Position numbers and translations under genes: made by a program. From assembly GCF_032271945.1 (NCBI RefSeq), contig NZ_CP130319.1, positions 5,659,001 to 5,723,000 of the forward strand: a DNA stretch of 64,000 nucleotides, read 5' to 3'. This DNA is from Paenibacillus sp. MBLB1832 (lineage in GTDB: Bacteria > Bacillota > Bacilli > Paenibacillales > NBRC-103111). A model generated the notes under the pieces. That model did no database searches and was not told where the DNA came from. It saw only the letters and a list, made by a program, of their open reading frames with translations. How positions within the stretch are numbered: the first letter of the stretch is position 1; every line of letters starts with the position of its first letter. This document shows positions 34,716-44,086 of the stretch, piece after piece.

Positions 34716-35564
34716 GTGGATACTCAAACGGTTCTCGTTACCGGCGCAAACTCCGGCATGGGCCTGGCCACGACGGTGGCACTGGCGGGGCAGGGCGCGC
34801 ACGTTGTGATGCTGTGCAGGAGCCGCGAGCGCGGCGAGCAGGCGCTTCTGGAAGCGCGCCGCCAGAGCGGATCCGCACGCATCGAGCTGATGCTGTGCGA
34901 TCTTGCTTCGCTCGCGAGCATCCGCGCGTTCGCGGCGGCTTTCCTGTCCAAGCACCCTGTGCTGGACGTGCTTGTCAACAACGCAGGCGTGGTCAACCTC
35001 ACGCGCAAAACCACAGCAGACGGCTTCGAGGCCATGATGGGGGTCAACCATCTGGGCCACTTCCTGCTGACCCAGCTTCTGCTGGATGCGATCGTCCGCG
35101 CCCCGCAGGGGCGGATCGTCAATGTTTCCTCTGGCGCCCACAAAATCGGGCGCATCGACTGGACCAACCCTCACCTGCAGCGAGGGTTCCGGGTGTGGCA
35201 CGGATACGCCCAGTCGAAGCTGGCGAATATCCTGTTCACCCGCGAGCTTGCGATGCGGCTCGCAGGCACTGCGGCCACGGCCAATTCGCTCCATCCTGGA
35301 GCCGTGGCCACGAACATCGGTGTCGATCGCGACACCGGGTTCGGTAAAGCCGTGCTGGCGATGGCACGGCCGTTTTTCCTGACGCCGGCGCAGGGCGCGG
35401 ATACGGCGGTGTATCTGGCCTCGAGCCCTGACGTGCGAACGGTCAGCGGCGAGTATTTCTACAGGCGCAAGATTGCGCCTGTGTCGGCCAGAGCGAAAGA
35501 CGACGCGCTAGCTCGTCAGCTCTGGTCGTGGAGCGAGGCGCAGGTCGGGCTGGCCTCCGAGTAG
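34716..35564 (+). CDS. Short-chain dehydrogenase/reductase (retinol dehydrogenase-like)
   Basis: 282 residues from GTG 34716 (AAAGGAGG eight bases upstream). Rossmann motif TGANSGMG (about 9-16), LVNNAGV (about 87-93), catalytic Ser in VNVSSGAH (about 141) and Y-x-x-x-K in YAQSKLAN (Tyr about 165, Lys about 169). This is the classical SDR catalytic set. Arg40 after the second strand favours NADPH. It resembles WW-domain/retinol dehydrogenase-type members; the substrate is unknown. The gene is unusually GC-rich for the window. Confidence 0.87.
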   Translation: MDTQTVLVTGANSGMGLATTVALAGQGAHVVMLCRSRERGEQALLEARRQSGSARIELMLCDLASLASIRAFAAAFLSKHPVLDVLVNNAGVVNLTRKTTADGFEAMMGVNHLGHFLLTQLLLDAIVRAPQGRIVNVSSGAHKIGRIDWTNPHLQRGFRVWHGYAQSKLANILFTRELAMRLAGTAATANSLHPGAVATNIGVDRDTGFGKAVLAMARPFFLTPAQGADTAVYLASSPDVRTVSGEYFYRRKIAPVSARAKDDALARQLWSWSEAQVGLASE

Positions 35565-35589
35565 CTTTTGGGGATAGCACCCCGCATCT

Positions 35590-36375
35590 ATGGGCATCTT
35601 AAAGGGAGCATTTACCTTATTTGCGGAGTGTGACTCTCGCTTGGACTTCTTTCGCAGTCAAGATTCGCTAACTACCCTGCAGTGGATTTTGCGTGCCGTT
35701 GTCGGCTACTCTTTCCTGCTGATCACAGCCAAAGCACTTGGCCAGCGCTCCATCTCCCAGCTGCGTTTTCTTGATTTCGTCATCGCTCTCATTCTCGGCA
35801 ATATTATGGCACATCCGCTCTCTGACGAGCACCTAGCTTTAAAAGGCTCCATGATTACCACGCTGTCGATCGTTGTGCTCTATCTCATTACCTCTTGGCT
35901 GAGTCTCAAATGGAACTTCCTCAAGCACCTCTTTGAGCCTACCCCTCTCACGCTCATCCAGCACGGGCAGCTGCATATCGGCGGCTTGCGCAAAGCCAAA
36001 ATTTCCGTCGATCACCTCTTCTCCGAGCTGCGCAAGCAGCAAGTCGAGGATATTGAGAAAGTGGCTCGCGCGCTATGGGAGCCAGGCGGGACGATTTCCG
36101 TTTTTCTGGAGCCGCAGTATCAGACCGTAACTGCCAAAGATATGGCCATCCCTAGCGAGCCATTCTCCCTCGTGAAGCCCCTTATTGTGCAAGGCGTTTA
36201 TGATAAAAAACTGCTCACGCAGCAAGGCAAAGATCTCGCTTGGCTGCAAGCGCAGATGGAAGCGGCGGAAGTCCCCTTGGAGCAGGTCGAGCTTGCTACC
36301 ATCGATGACCAAGACGGGATTCACATTTATATGGGGCTGGATATGCACAAAAAAGACGAGCAAGCACTGCCATAG
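35590..36375 (+). CDS. YetF-type DUF421 membrane protein
   Basis: Up to 261 residues. Three membrane helices (about 30-50, 60-80, 85-105) precede the cytoplasmic DUF421 domain with FLDFVIALILGNIMAHPL and IQHGQLHIGGLRKAKIS, as in Bacillus YetF/YkjA. Germinant-related or envelope roles have been proposed for relatives. ATG 35590 has no ribosome site; TTG 35641 in the same frame has GGAG about twelve bases upstream and is a plausible true start. Its stop codon is inside the terminator hairpin. Confidence 0.8.
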   Translation: MGILKGAFTLFAECDSRLDFFRSQDSLTTLQWILRAVVGYSFLLITAKALGQRSISQLRFLDFVIALILGNIMAHPLSDEHLALKGSMITTLSIVVLYLITSWLSLKWNFLKHLFEPTPLTLIQHGQLHIGGLRKAKISVDHLFSELRKQQVEDIEKVARALWEPGGTISVFLEPQYQTVTAKDMAIPSEPFSLVKPLIVQGVYDKKLLTQQGKDLAWLQAQMEAAEVPLEQVELATIDDQDGIHIYMGLDMHKKDEQALP

Positions 36376-36396
36376 TGCGTGTTCGTCTTTTTATTT
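36350..36396. terminator. Terminator overlapping the yetF-like stop codon
   Basis: AAAAGACGA and TCGTCTTTT outer arms and GCACT/AGTGC inner arms around the stop TAG, followed by TTTTT. It also lies beyond the stop of the convergent gene at 36418. Confidence 0.8.
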
Positions 36397-36417
36397 GTAT
36401 TTTCGGTGGAGACCCAC

Positions 36418-37053
36418 TTACATGAACCGTTTTTCCACCCTTTTACTAATAAACAGAGACGCCGCGATAAATAGAGCCACGTAGATGAGCTCGAATGGGT
36501 TATTCAGGAACCGCTTCAGATCGTAGCCGATAAAGCTGACGGATAAGACCATGACGGCTTTTCCCGAGGCAACAGCGAGCAAAAATGATCGGAAACGCAT
36601 TCGCACCAGCCCCGCAGCCATGTTAATGACGACGAACGGTCCTAAGGGAAATAAACTGAGGATAAACACGTAGTTGAACGCATGTCGTCGTGCCCAGTTC
36701 AAGCTTCGCTGAACCTTCGGTTTCTGCGACCAGCGTACCAAGTACGGGTGGCCAGCCACCTTTTTCACAATCGCAAAAGTCGCTAAACAGCCGCAGACGA
36801 TACCAATCCACGAATAGAGAAAGCCCAGCCAAAGCCCATACACAGCCGCATTCACACTAATGATCACGATGGTGGGAAGCGGCGGAATAAAGGATTTCAT
36901 AAAAGGAAGCAGCAGCCCTGGCAGCGGTCCGAGTGAACGGTACTTGTCGAGCAGCAGCATCAGATTGTCTTCAGTTAAGTAGGATACGAGCTCTTTGAGG
37001 TCCATATGGTGTGAAAAGCCTATGCCGTGCAGCCTTTCTCTCCTTTCGATCAT
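36418..37053 (-). CDS. TVP38/TMEM64 (SNARE-associated, DedA-like) membrane protein
   Basis: Up to 211 residues with about five hydrophobic segments. The family pattern includes FIPPLPTIVIISVNAAVYG, the LYSWIGIVCGCLATFAIVKK segment and SLFPLGPFVVINMAAGLV. Such proteins are lipid scramblases or transporters of undecaprenyl carriers and related lipids. A TGCTATAAT extended -10 box lies just before ATG 37053, which would make a nearly leaderless message. ATG 37005 (M-D-L-K) or an unusual start after AAAGGAGAG are alternatives, so the start is uncertain. Confidence 0.8.
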   Translation of the reverse strand: MIERRERLHGIGFSHHMDLKELVSYLTEDNLMLLLDKYRSLGPLPGLLLPFMKSFIPPLPTIVIISVNAAVYGLWLGFLYSWIGIVCGCLATFAIVKKVAGHPYLVRWSQKPKVQRSLNWARRHAFNYVFILSLFPLGPFVVINMAAGLVRMRFRSFLLAVASGKAVMVLSVSFIGYDLKRFLNNPFELIYVALFIAASLFISKRVEKRFM

Positions 37054-37173
37054 ATGGCTCGATTATAGCATGGGTATGCCTGCTTCGCACGATCTCTGGG
37101 CTCTGAGCAAACCAAAAGAAGCCGACACTGGCGATCACCAGTATCAGCTTCCGATTCAGCTTGGGCGCTGCGA

Positions 37174-37839
37174 TCATTTGAATTTATCAGGGAATTGGCT
37201 GATCAAGCCAGCCGAAAGCATGTCCGCATACATGAGCATGTGGTCTTGTCCTTTGTCATAAGCAAGGATATCAGCTTTCCAATCCTTCTTGAGTCTTGCG
37301 GTCACTTGATCTGTAATGAACTGCAAATGCGCATGCAGCATGTCCTGCTGCACTTTCTGTGACCAATTCGGATTGGCCGCACTTAGAAACTTAGCGATAT
37401 CGTCGGCGTTGCGGTACCACTCTTTGTTGAACTTGGCTAGATCCGCTTGATTGCCGCTTTTGGCCGCATCAAGGACTTTCCCTGCGAGCATGATATGCTC
37501 CCTCAAAAGCTCTACTAACTTATTTCCTGCCGCATCACCATAGAAAGGCTTGACCGCGTCACCAATATCCTGCTGATTTTTCAGCAATCGGGCCAGCACG
37601 TCTTTCTGATCTTTTAGACCTGCAATTGCACTGACAACGTAGCTCCTTGTCCATTGGACATGTTCCATCCAGAGCTTGCGCATTGCATCATGCAGCTGGA
37701 CCATTTGAGGACTGTAAGAGACTACCGCCGCTGGCGAAGGTTCTTGACGAGCTTTCTCCGCATAAGCCTGCCCACTCGGGATAAATCCTCCCATCACAAC
37801 AGTTAGGGCTAGCAGCATAAACAGCATCTTTCTTTTCAT
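37174..37839 (-). CDS. Secreted helical protein conserved in bacilli, function unknown
   Basis: 221 residues from ATG 37839 (CAAGGAG nine bases upstream). Signal peptide of about 26 residues ending GQAYA. The mature part is all-helical, with paired segments LHDAMRKLWMEHVQWTRS, LLKNQQDIGDAVKPFYG, LVELLREHIMLAGKVLDAA and KFNKEWYRNADDIAKFLSA. Regular His, Asp and Glu residues in these helices could bind metal as in four-helix proteins. I recall similar proteins in Bacillus and Paenibacillus, usually without a meaningful name. Monocistronic. Confidence 0.7.
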   Translation of the reverse strand: MKRKMLFMLLALTVVMGGFIPSGQAYAEKARQEPSPAAVVSYSPQMVQLHDAMRKLWMEHVQWTRSYVVSAIAGLKDQKDVLARLLKNQQDIGDAVKPFYGDAAGNKLVELLREHIMLAGKVLDAAKSGNQADLAKFNKEWYRNADDIAKFLSAANPNWSQKVQQDMLHAHLQFITDQVTARLKKDWKADILAYDKGQDHMLMYADMLSAGLISQFPDKFK

Positions 37840-37935
37840 GGACTCTACTCCTTGGGTTAACAAAATGGATTAGCATGGTTATTCTGAGCGATCACCCATC
37901 TTTTTATACCAAAGAGCCCTCGCCTAAGCTCAAGC

Positions 37936-38166
37936 TCAGGACTCGACTTCTAGTCGGTAGCTAACTCCGCGCATGGAAACGAATCGAATCGAGGATGTCA
38001 GGGCGCGGACGCGGCTTCGCAATCTTTTAATATGCACATCGACCTTTCGCTCGTCTTTCTCGTAGTTCATCCCCCAAACCTGCTCGATCAGCTGCCGCCT
38101 CGTCAACACATGATTCGGGTAATTAGCAAGCGTGAACAAGAGGTGGAATTCTTTGAGCGATGTCAT
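37936..38166 (-). pseudogene. Response regulator DNA-binding domain, receiver lost
   Basis: 76 codons beginning M-T-S-L-K-E-F-H-L-L-F match the start of an OmpR/PhoB winged helix, and continue through LTRRQLIEQVWG, DVHIKRLR and MRGVSYRLEVES to a natural end. The roughly 130-residue receiver domain that should precede it is missing, replaced by a carbamoyltransferase fragment. The ATG overlaps that fragment's stop as ATGA. No kinase gene is nearby. It is probably a deletion remnant, although an isolated DNA-binding domain could still be expressed. Confidence 0.7.
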
Positions 38167-38345
38167 CTGAGTGAATGCTGAATGTCGGATGAAGAGAGTA
38201 GGTGGAGCAACAGACTTTTCTGTACATGCATACGGTTCTCCGCTTGTTGATACAGGATCGCTTTCTCCGTTTCCAAAACCTCCTCAACCTCCTCTGTGAT
38301 CTCAAAGCCAGGGTGAACAGGCATATCGTGCATGATATAGGGCGA
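38163..38345 (-). pseudogene. C-terminal fragment of an aspartate/ornithine carbamoyltransferase-like gene
   Basis: Reading the minus strand gives YIMHDMPVHPGFEIT, then ILYQQAENRMHVQKS and LLLHLL before TGA at 38163. The M-H-x-x-P-x-H and Q-A-E-N-R-x-H-x-Q-K pieces are the substrate-binding and terminal helix motifs of the carbamoyltransferase fold. The first 250 or so residues are absent; the sequence upstream is repeat array C2. It joins directly to the response-regulator fragment. Confidence 0.65.
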
Positions 38346-38379
38346 ATATTTGCTAGTTGGTTTGGGACTGAATGAGGCT

Positions 38380-38566
38380 GCGAACGGAACGTGGTTCCTT
38401 TATTTTCGCAAAAATAGCTAGTTTTCCGTGATAGCGGAACGTCAGTGCGCAATTTCTCTTGTATTGGTCGTTTTTCGCTAGTTTTGGACGGATTAGCGGA
38501 ACCACGTTCCGCTTGATACGAAAACGGGCGGTTTTCGTATAAATAGTGTACTGACGTTCCGCATCA
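38380..38566. repeat. Intergenic head array C2 (GGAAC-N3-GTTCC type, four heads)
   Basis: Heads GGAACGTGGTTCC (38386-38398), GGAACGTCAGTGC (38436-38448), GGAACCACGTTCC (38498-38510) and a degenerate ACTGACGTTCC (about 38554) are spaced 50, 62 and 50 bases. Spacers read CGCAAAAATAGCTAGTTTTC and TTTTTCGCTAGTTTTGGACG, the same backbone as in the GGTTAACC arrays. No gene lies between 38346 and 38723. Confidence 0.8.
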
Positions 38567-38664
38567 GACGAGGAATTCTTGACATATTGGAGAGGTACAC
38601 CGCGGCAAGAGGCATGTCGAGGGATATGCAAAGAAATGTATAAACTCAGCATTCACATAATTAT

Positions 38665-38707
38665 AAAAAAACAAGGTGCTCAGCTCTCAATGAGAGCGAA
38701 GCACCCT
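38665..38707 (-). terminator. glpD terminator
   Basis: Minus-strand GGTGCTTCGCTCTC and GAGAGCTGAGCACC around ATT, then TTGTTTTTTT. It lies 17 bases past the glpD stop. Confidence 0.85.
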
Positions 38708-38723
38708 GCTTACGATCCTAACC

Positions 38724-40559
38724 CTATGCCTCCAGCGGGTTAACTGCCTCGTCCAGCAGCCGATCCAGCTCGGCTGCATAAGCCGTCGCCTGCGCTTCGT
38801 CCCAGCCGAAGCGCTCCGCGAGGAAGGCTGCCGCAGGCGCCTTCCACTGCCTTGCCCACGCGATGTCGAAGAAGAGGGCGCCCGTGCGGCGGATGAAGAA
38901 ATCCGCCGGCTTCACGACCATCTCGCACTCCACTGCGTACACGAGCGCAGCGAGCACCGCGGGGGGCAAGCCTCGCCGCCCAGCCTCACCCCCGTGCTGC
39001 TCCAGCAGCGCAAATACGCGGTCCACGTTGGACCCGTATCGCTGCGCGAGCAGCATCGCCTCTGGCGCGGTCAGCCCCAGCCGCAGGCCTTGGCTGACCT
39101 TGCTGCGCAAGAACGGCGCCAGCTGCGCGGAGCCGCCCACATCGCCGCCGGAAATCGGCAGCGTACGGGTGCGGCTCGGCGGGAGCGCCGCCGAGACCTT
39201 GCCCTCCGCCAGCAGCATGGCGGCGATGCGATCCACGACCGTCTCCGCCATTTTGCGGTAGCCGGTCAGCTTGCCCCCGGCCATCGAGATGAGGCCGGAA
39301 GCCGAGACGAAGATTTCGTCGCGCCGCGAAATCTCGGAAGGATCTTTGCCCTCCTGGTGGATCAGAGGGCGCAGCCCGGTCCAGCTCGACTCGACGTCCG
39401 CCTCGGTCAAGCCGAGGGACGGAAACATCTCGTTCGCCGCGCGCAGCACATACGCGCGATCCCCTACCGTAATGCGGGGATTGGCAATATCCCCTTTATA
39501 ATTGGTGTCGGTCGTGCCGACATAGGTTTTGCCATCGCGCGGAATCGCAAACACCATGCGCCCGTCCGGCGTATCGAAATAAATCGCCTGCCCGAGCGGG
39601 AAGCGGCTCTGATCAAAAACCAAGTGCACACCCTTGGTGAGATGCAAGGTTTTGCCGTGCTTAGAGTGGTCCATTTCGCGAAGCGTATCCACCCACGGCC
39701 CCGCCGCATTCACGATTTTACTCGCAGACAGCATGTAGGACGCTGATCGATCTTGTGCTTGTCGTTCTTCTTCTTGTCGTTCTTGTACTTCTCGATCATC
39801 TGCTTCTCGATCTTCTTGTCGCCCCTGGCTCCCCGCCCCCGCCAACTGATCCACAACCCGAACCCCAACCAACGTCCCGTCCTGCACAACCAGTTCCTCA
39901 ACCTTCGCGTAATTCACAACCATCGCGCCGAGTTCGACGGCCTTTTTCATCACTTCGATTGTCAGCCGCGCATCATCTGTGCGGTACTCCACGTAGTAGC
40001 CGCCGCCGCGGAGATCCTTCCGTTTGAGTAGCGGCTCATGCTGCAGCGTCACCTCGGGGCTGAACATCTTACGACGTTCCGAGCGCTTCACCCCAGCTAG
40101 AAAATCATACACACGCAGGCCGAGCGAAGTCGACAATTTGCCGAACGTGCCGCCTTTATAAAAAGGAAGCAGCATCCATTCCGGCGTCGTCACATGCGGT
40201 CCATTTTCATATACAATCGCCCGCTCCTTGCCGACTTCCGCGACCACCTTCACGTCCAGCTGTTTCAAATACCGCAGTCCGCCATGCACCAATTTCGTCG
40301 AACGGCTGGACGTCCCCGCAGCAAAATCCTGCATCTCAACCAACGCCGTACGAAGCCCTCGACTCTGAGCATCCAGCGCAATGCCCGCGCCTGTAATTCC
40401 GCCGCCGATCACGATGAGATCGAAATGCTGACGAGACATTGCTTCGAGCAGCTCTTTTCTTTTTAAACCGCTAAACGATCTATTTGCTCCTCTATCTCTA
40501 GGATTATTCACTTGATCTCCCTTGTTCCCCGCTTGATCCACTTGCTCTCTCTCTGCCAT
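38724..40559 (-). CDS. glpD: Aerobic glycerol-3-phosphate dehydrogenase
   Basis: 611 residues. FAD motif VIGGGITGAGIALDA (about 50-64), then RSTKLVHGGLRYLKQ, DDARLTIEVMKKA and the C-terminal GlpD domain. It oxidises glycerol-3-phosphate to dihydroxyacetone phosphate at the membrane. The protein is longer than the 555-residue Bacillus enzyme because of a 43-residue N-terminal extension and an insertion at about 243-275. The insertion is a Glu/Arg/Gln/Asp run (READDREVQERQEEERQAQD) in the substrate domain. Start ATG 40559 with GGGAGCGA upstream. It is the last gene of the glp operon, controlled by the leader at 40597-40660. Confidence 0.92.
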   Translation of the reverse strand: MAEREQVDQAGNKGDQVNNPRDRGANRSFSGLKRKELLEAMSRQHFDLIVIGGGITGAGIALDAQSRGLRTALVEMQDFAAGTSSRSTKLVHGGLRYLKQLDVKVVAEVGKERAIVYENGPHVTTPEWMLLPFYKGGTFGKLSTSLGLRVYDFLAGVKRSERRKMFSPEVTLQHEPLLKRKDLRGGGYYVEYRTDDARLTIEVMKKAVELGAMVVNYAKVEELVVQDGTLVGVRVVDQLAGAGSQGRQEDREADDREVQERQEEERQAQDRSASYMLSASKIVNAAGPWVDTLREMDHSKHGKTLHLTKGVHLVFDQSRFPLGQAIYFDTPDGRMVFAIPRDGKTYVGTTDTNYKGDIANPRITVGDRAYVLRAANEMFPSLGLTEADVESSWTGLRPLIHQEGKDPSEISRRDEIFVSASGLISMAGGKLTGYRKMAETVVDRIAAMLLAEGKVSAALPPSRTRTLPISGGDVGGSAQLAPFLRSKVSQGLRLGLTAPEAMLLAQRYGSNVDRVFALLEQHGGEAGRRGLPPAVLAALVYAVECEMVVKPADFFIRRTGALFFDIAWARQWKAPAAAFLAERFGWDEAQATAYAAELDRLLDEAVNPLEA

Positions 40560-40596
40560 CCCAATCGCTCCCTTTTATTGACAAGTATGAAAAACG

Positions 40597-40660
40597 AAAA
40601 AACCACAACAACCCTAGCACGTTTACACGTGAAGGTCCGCTGTGGTTTCTCCTAGTCTCC
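40597..40660 (-). promoter_or_regulatory. glpD leader: GlpP-type antiterminator candidate
   Basis: On the minus strand GGAGACTAGGAGA (40648-40660) runs directly into a hairpin AAACCACA...TGTGGTTT (40599-40648) with extra inner pairs CACGTGTAAACGTG, followed by TTTTT. The same GGAGA-NN-AGGAGA motif and hairpin layout precede glpP (42882-42947). In Bacillus, GlpP with glycerol-3-phosphate binds the glpD leader to prevent termination. The shared motif is therefore probably the GlpP recognition element. Confidence 0.7.
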
Positions 40661-40704
40661 AACCGAATATGAACTTGTTATGTGTAGTATAACACGATAT
40701 GGCG

Positions 40705-42246
<1,542 letters not shown>

Positions 42247-42831
42247 CTACCGCTGATCGGCCGGACCCTTTTTAGTCCCCTCATAATGCTTCCATAGCTC
42301 ATGGTTCGAAGTCGTCACCGCCGTTGCACCTGCACTTAGGGCTTGCTCCACATCCTCCACCGAACGAATCAGTCCCCCTGCAAAAATAGGAATACCCGAA
42401 CGCTCCTTCACCTCTCGAATGATGTGCGGAATGACACCAGGCATAACCTCGATGTAGTCAGGCTGCGAGCGCTCCAGCAGCGCATAGCTTTTCTCCAGTG
42501 CCGAGCTGTCCAGCAGAAAAAGCCGTTGAATCGCGAGCAAGCCGTTCTGCCTTGTTTTCGTAATGACATTGCCGCGCGTCGAAATAATCCCCGCTGGGCG
42601 GATCGTTTGGCACAGAAACTCTGCCGCGAACTCGTCGTTCTTGAGCCCCTCAATGAGATCGGCGTGAAGCAGCAGCTTTTTGCCGTTCGCACGTCCGAGG
42701 TCCACGATGCTTTTGAGCTGTCCAATATGACTGTCGAGCAGCACGATATACGTGTAGGCCGACTTCATCAGCTTCTCCAAATCCTTCATCTTGCGTATGG
42801 CTGGTAAAATAGACTGCTCCTGCAGCGACAT
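42247..42831 (-). CDS. glpP: Glycerol uptake operon antiterminator GlpP
   Basis: 194 residues from ATG 42831 (AGAGG eight bases upstream; GTG 42840 possible). TIM-barrel-like GlpP pattern: ILPAIRKMKDLEKLMKS, KLLLHADLIEGLKNDEFAAEFL, GIISTRGNVITKTRQNGLLAIQRLF, DYIEVMPGVIPHII and GGLIRSVEDVEQAL. It binds glycerol-3-phosphate and the leader RNA to allow transcription of the glp genes. It heads the operon glpP-glpK-glpD and has a leader of the same type as glpD, so it is probably autoregulated. Confidence 0.92.
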   Translation of the reverse strand: MSLQEQSILPAIRKMKDLEKLMKSAYTYIVLLDSHIGQLKSIVDLGRANGKKLLLHADLIEGLKNDEFAAEFLCQTIRPAGIISTRGNVITKTRQNGLLAIQRLFLLDSSALEKSYALLERSQPDYIEVMPGVIPHIIREVKERSGIPIFAGGLIRSVEDVEQALSAGATAVTTSNHELWKHYEGTKKGPADQR

Positions 42832-42881
42832 AACGCTCACCTCTGTTCTCTGAACCTATCTCAACATGACCGGTTCTAACG

Positions 42882-42947
42882 AAAAAAGACTCACCAAGAT
42901 ATGCCATTGATATTCAAAGGGCAATCTGAGTGAGTCTCCTGTTCTCC
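42882..42947 (-). promoter_or_regulatory. glpP leader: second GlpP-type antiterminator candidate
   Basis: Minus-strand GGAGAACAGGAGA (42935-42947) leads into AGACTCAC...GTGAGTCT, with inner pairs AGATTGCC/GGCATATCT, followed by TTTTTT at 42882-42887. Layout and motif match the glpD leader although the hairpin sequences differ. Confidence 0.65.
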
Positions 42948-42981
42948 GTCACATGATATTAACTTACCTGTATTTTACTGA

Positions 42982-43323
42982 AAGGATGGTGGCTGTGTCA
43001 ATGGGAAGGGGATTCAGGATGTAGATACTGTTGAGTTGCTGAAGCAACTAACGAGCGTAAAGGGCATCGGCGTATGGACCGCCGAAATGTTTCTCATTTT
43101 CACGTTGGGCCGGCCCGACATTCTATCGCTGGGCGATGCGGGTCTACAGCGAGCAGCCCGCTGGCTGCATGCCCTCCCTGAGCGCGCGGATAAGAACTAC
43201 CTAGGCGTAGCCGCTGCCAATTGGGCGCCGTATCGCAGCTACGCCTCCCTTTATTTGTGGCGCGCTATCGATACGGGCCTTGTGGATGCTGGCTTGCCTG
43301 TGGAGGCGTGCGGGAAGGGCTAG
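42982..43323 (+). pseudogene. C-terminal fragment of DNA-3-methyladenine glycosylase (AlkA-like)
   Basis: The open frame reads GKGIQDVDTVELLKQL, then SVKGIGVWTAEMFLIFTLGRP (helix-hairpin-helix), LGDAGLQRAARWL with the catalytic Asp, and YRSYASLYLWRAID. This is the C-terminal half of an HhH-GPD glycosylase. The preceding 150-200 residues are absent and no start codon with a ribosome site is present. It is placed right behind the glpP promoter region, so it is a truncated leftover. Confidence 0.75.
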
Positions 43324-43346
43324 GCACCATTGGCTGCAGCTCTACG

Positions 43347-43441
43347 CATGTTGTATTTACTACAACATCCTGAGCACATTTAAACCATTTCGCAAGCTAA
43401 GTTGCACGACGTACAACCTTTCTGTTGTACAAAGTGCAACT
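43347..43441. repeat. Intergenic head array D2 (GTTGTA-TACAAC type, irregular)
   Basis: Heads GTTGTATTTACTACAAC (43350-43366), GTTGCACGACGTACAAC (43401-43417) and GTTGTACAAAGTGCAAC (43424-43440) are spaced 51 and then 23 bases. The second interval breaks the 62-base rule, so part of the array may be deleted. It lies between a truncated gene and a convergent regulator gene. Confidence 0.65.
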
Positions 43442-43499
43442 TCGAGGGCGTAAAAACACCTACGCTAGCTCACCATTACAGATTCACGCAACATCCTAA

Positions 43500-44069
43500 C
43501 TAACTCCTCCCGACCGACAACCCGCGCAAATACGTCTGCAGCAGCCGACGCAAGCTCTCGTCCCGATCGAGCTCCATGCGGAAGCCGTTCTGCCGCTCGA
43601 GCGAGGCGAAGCCGTGCACCATGCTTCGGAACCCGCGCACCACGTGCAGCGCATCCTCTTCGCTGAGTCCGTAAGGCGCCAAGAGGCGCAGCAGGAAGCT
43701 CACGATCGAAGCGCCCGCCTCCTGCAGTTCAGCATCCTCGTAATCGGGTAGCGCCGTAATCGCCTCGTAAAGCCCAGGCTGTTTACGAGCAAAAGCCACA
43801 TAAGCCATGCCCGCCGCCAGCAGCGCCTCGTCCTCGGCTTTGCCAAGCACCGCCTCGATCATGGCTTCCTTCGCGAGAATCAGCCCTCGTTTTGACAGCT
43901 GCTTCCTCAGATTAGGTAAACCCTTGATGTGATTGTAAAGGGAGGGGGTTTTGATATTTAGTTTGGCGGCCAGCGCAGCCAGCGAAAGCTGCTCAATCCC
44001 TTGCTGATCGGCGATTTCAATTGCCGCTTGCACGACCGCTTCTTCGTCTAAACCTTGTCTGCTAGCCAT
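43500..44069 (-). CDS. TetR/AcrR-family regulator
   Basis: 189 residues. N-terminal helix-turn-helix: ALAAKLNIKTPSLYNHIKGLPNLRKQL (about 32-58). The C-terminal ligand domain resembles the WHG type seen with TetR_C_33 regulators (GFRSMVHGFASLE). Its start is 17 bases after the stop of the MBL hydrolase gene, on the same strand. The palindrome at 44852-44868 in the promoter of that operon is a good candidate for its own operator, giving autoregulation. Confidence 0.85.
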   Translation of the reverse strand: MASRQGLDEEAVVQAAIEIADQQGIEQLSLAALAAKLNIKTPSLYNHIKGLPNLRKQLSKRGLILAKEAMIEAVLGKAEDEALLAAGMAYVAFARKQPGLYEAITALPDYEDAELQEAGASIVSFLLRLLAPYGLSEEDALHVVRGFRSMVHGFASLERQNGFRMELDRDESLRRLLQTYLRGLSVGRS

Positions 44070-44086
44070 GGTGAAAGCCCTCTTTT

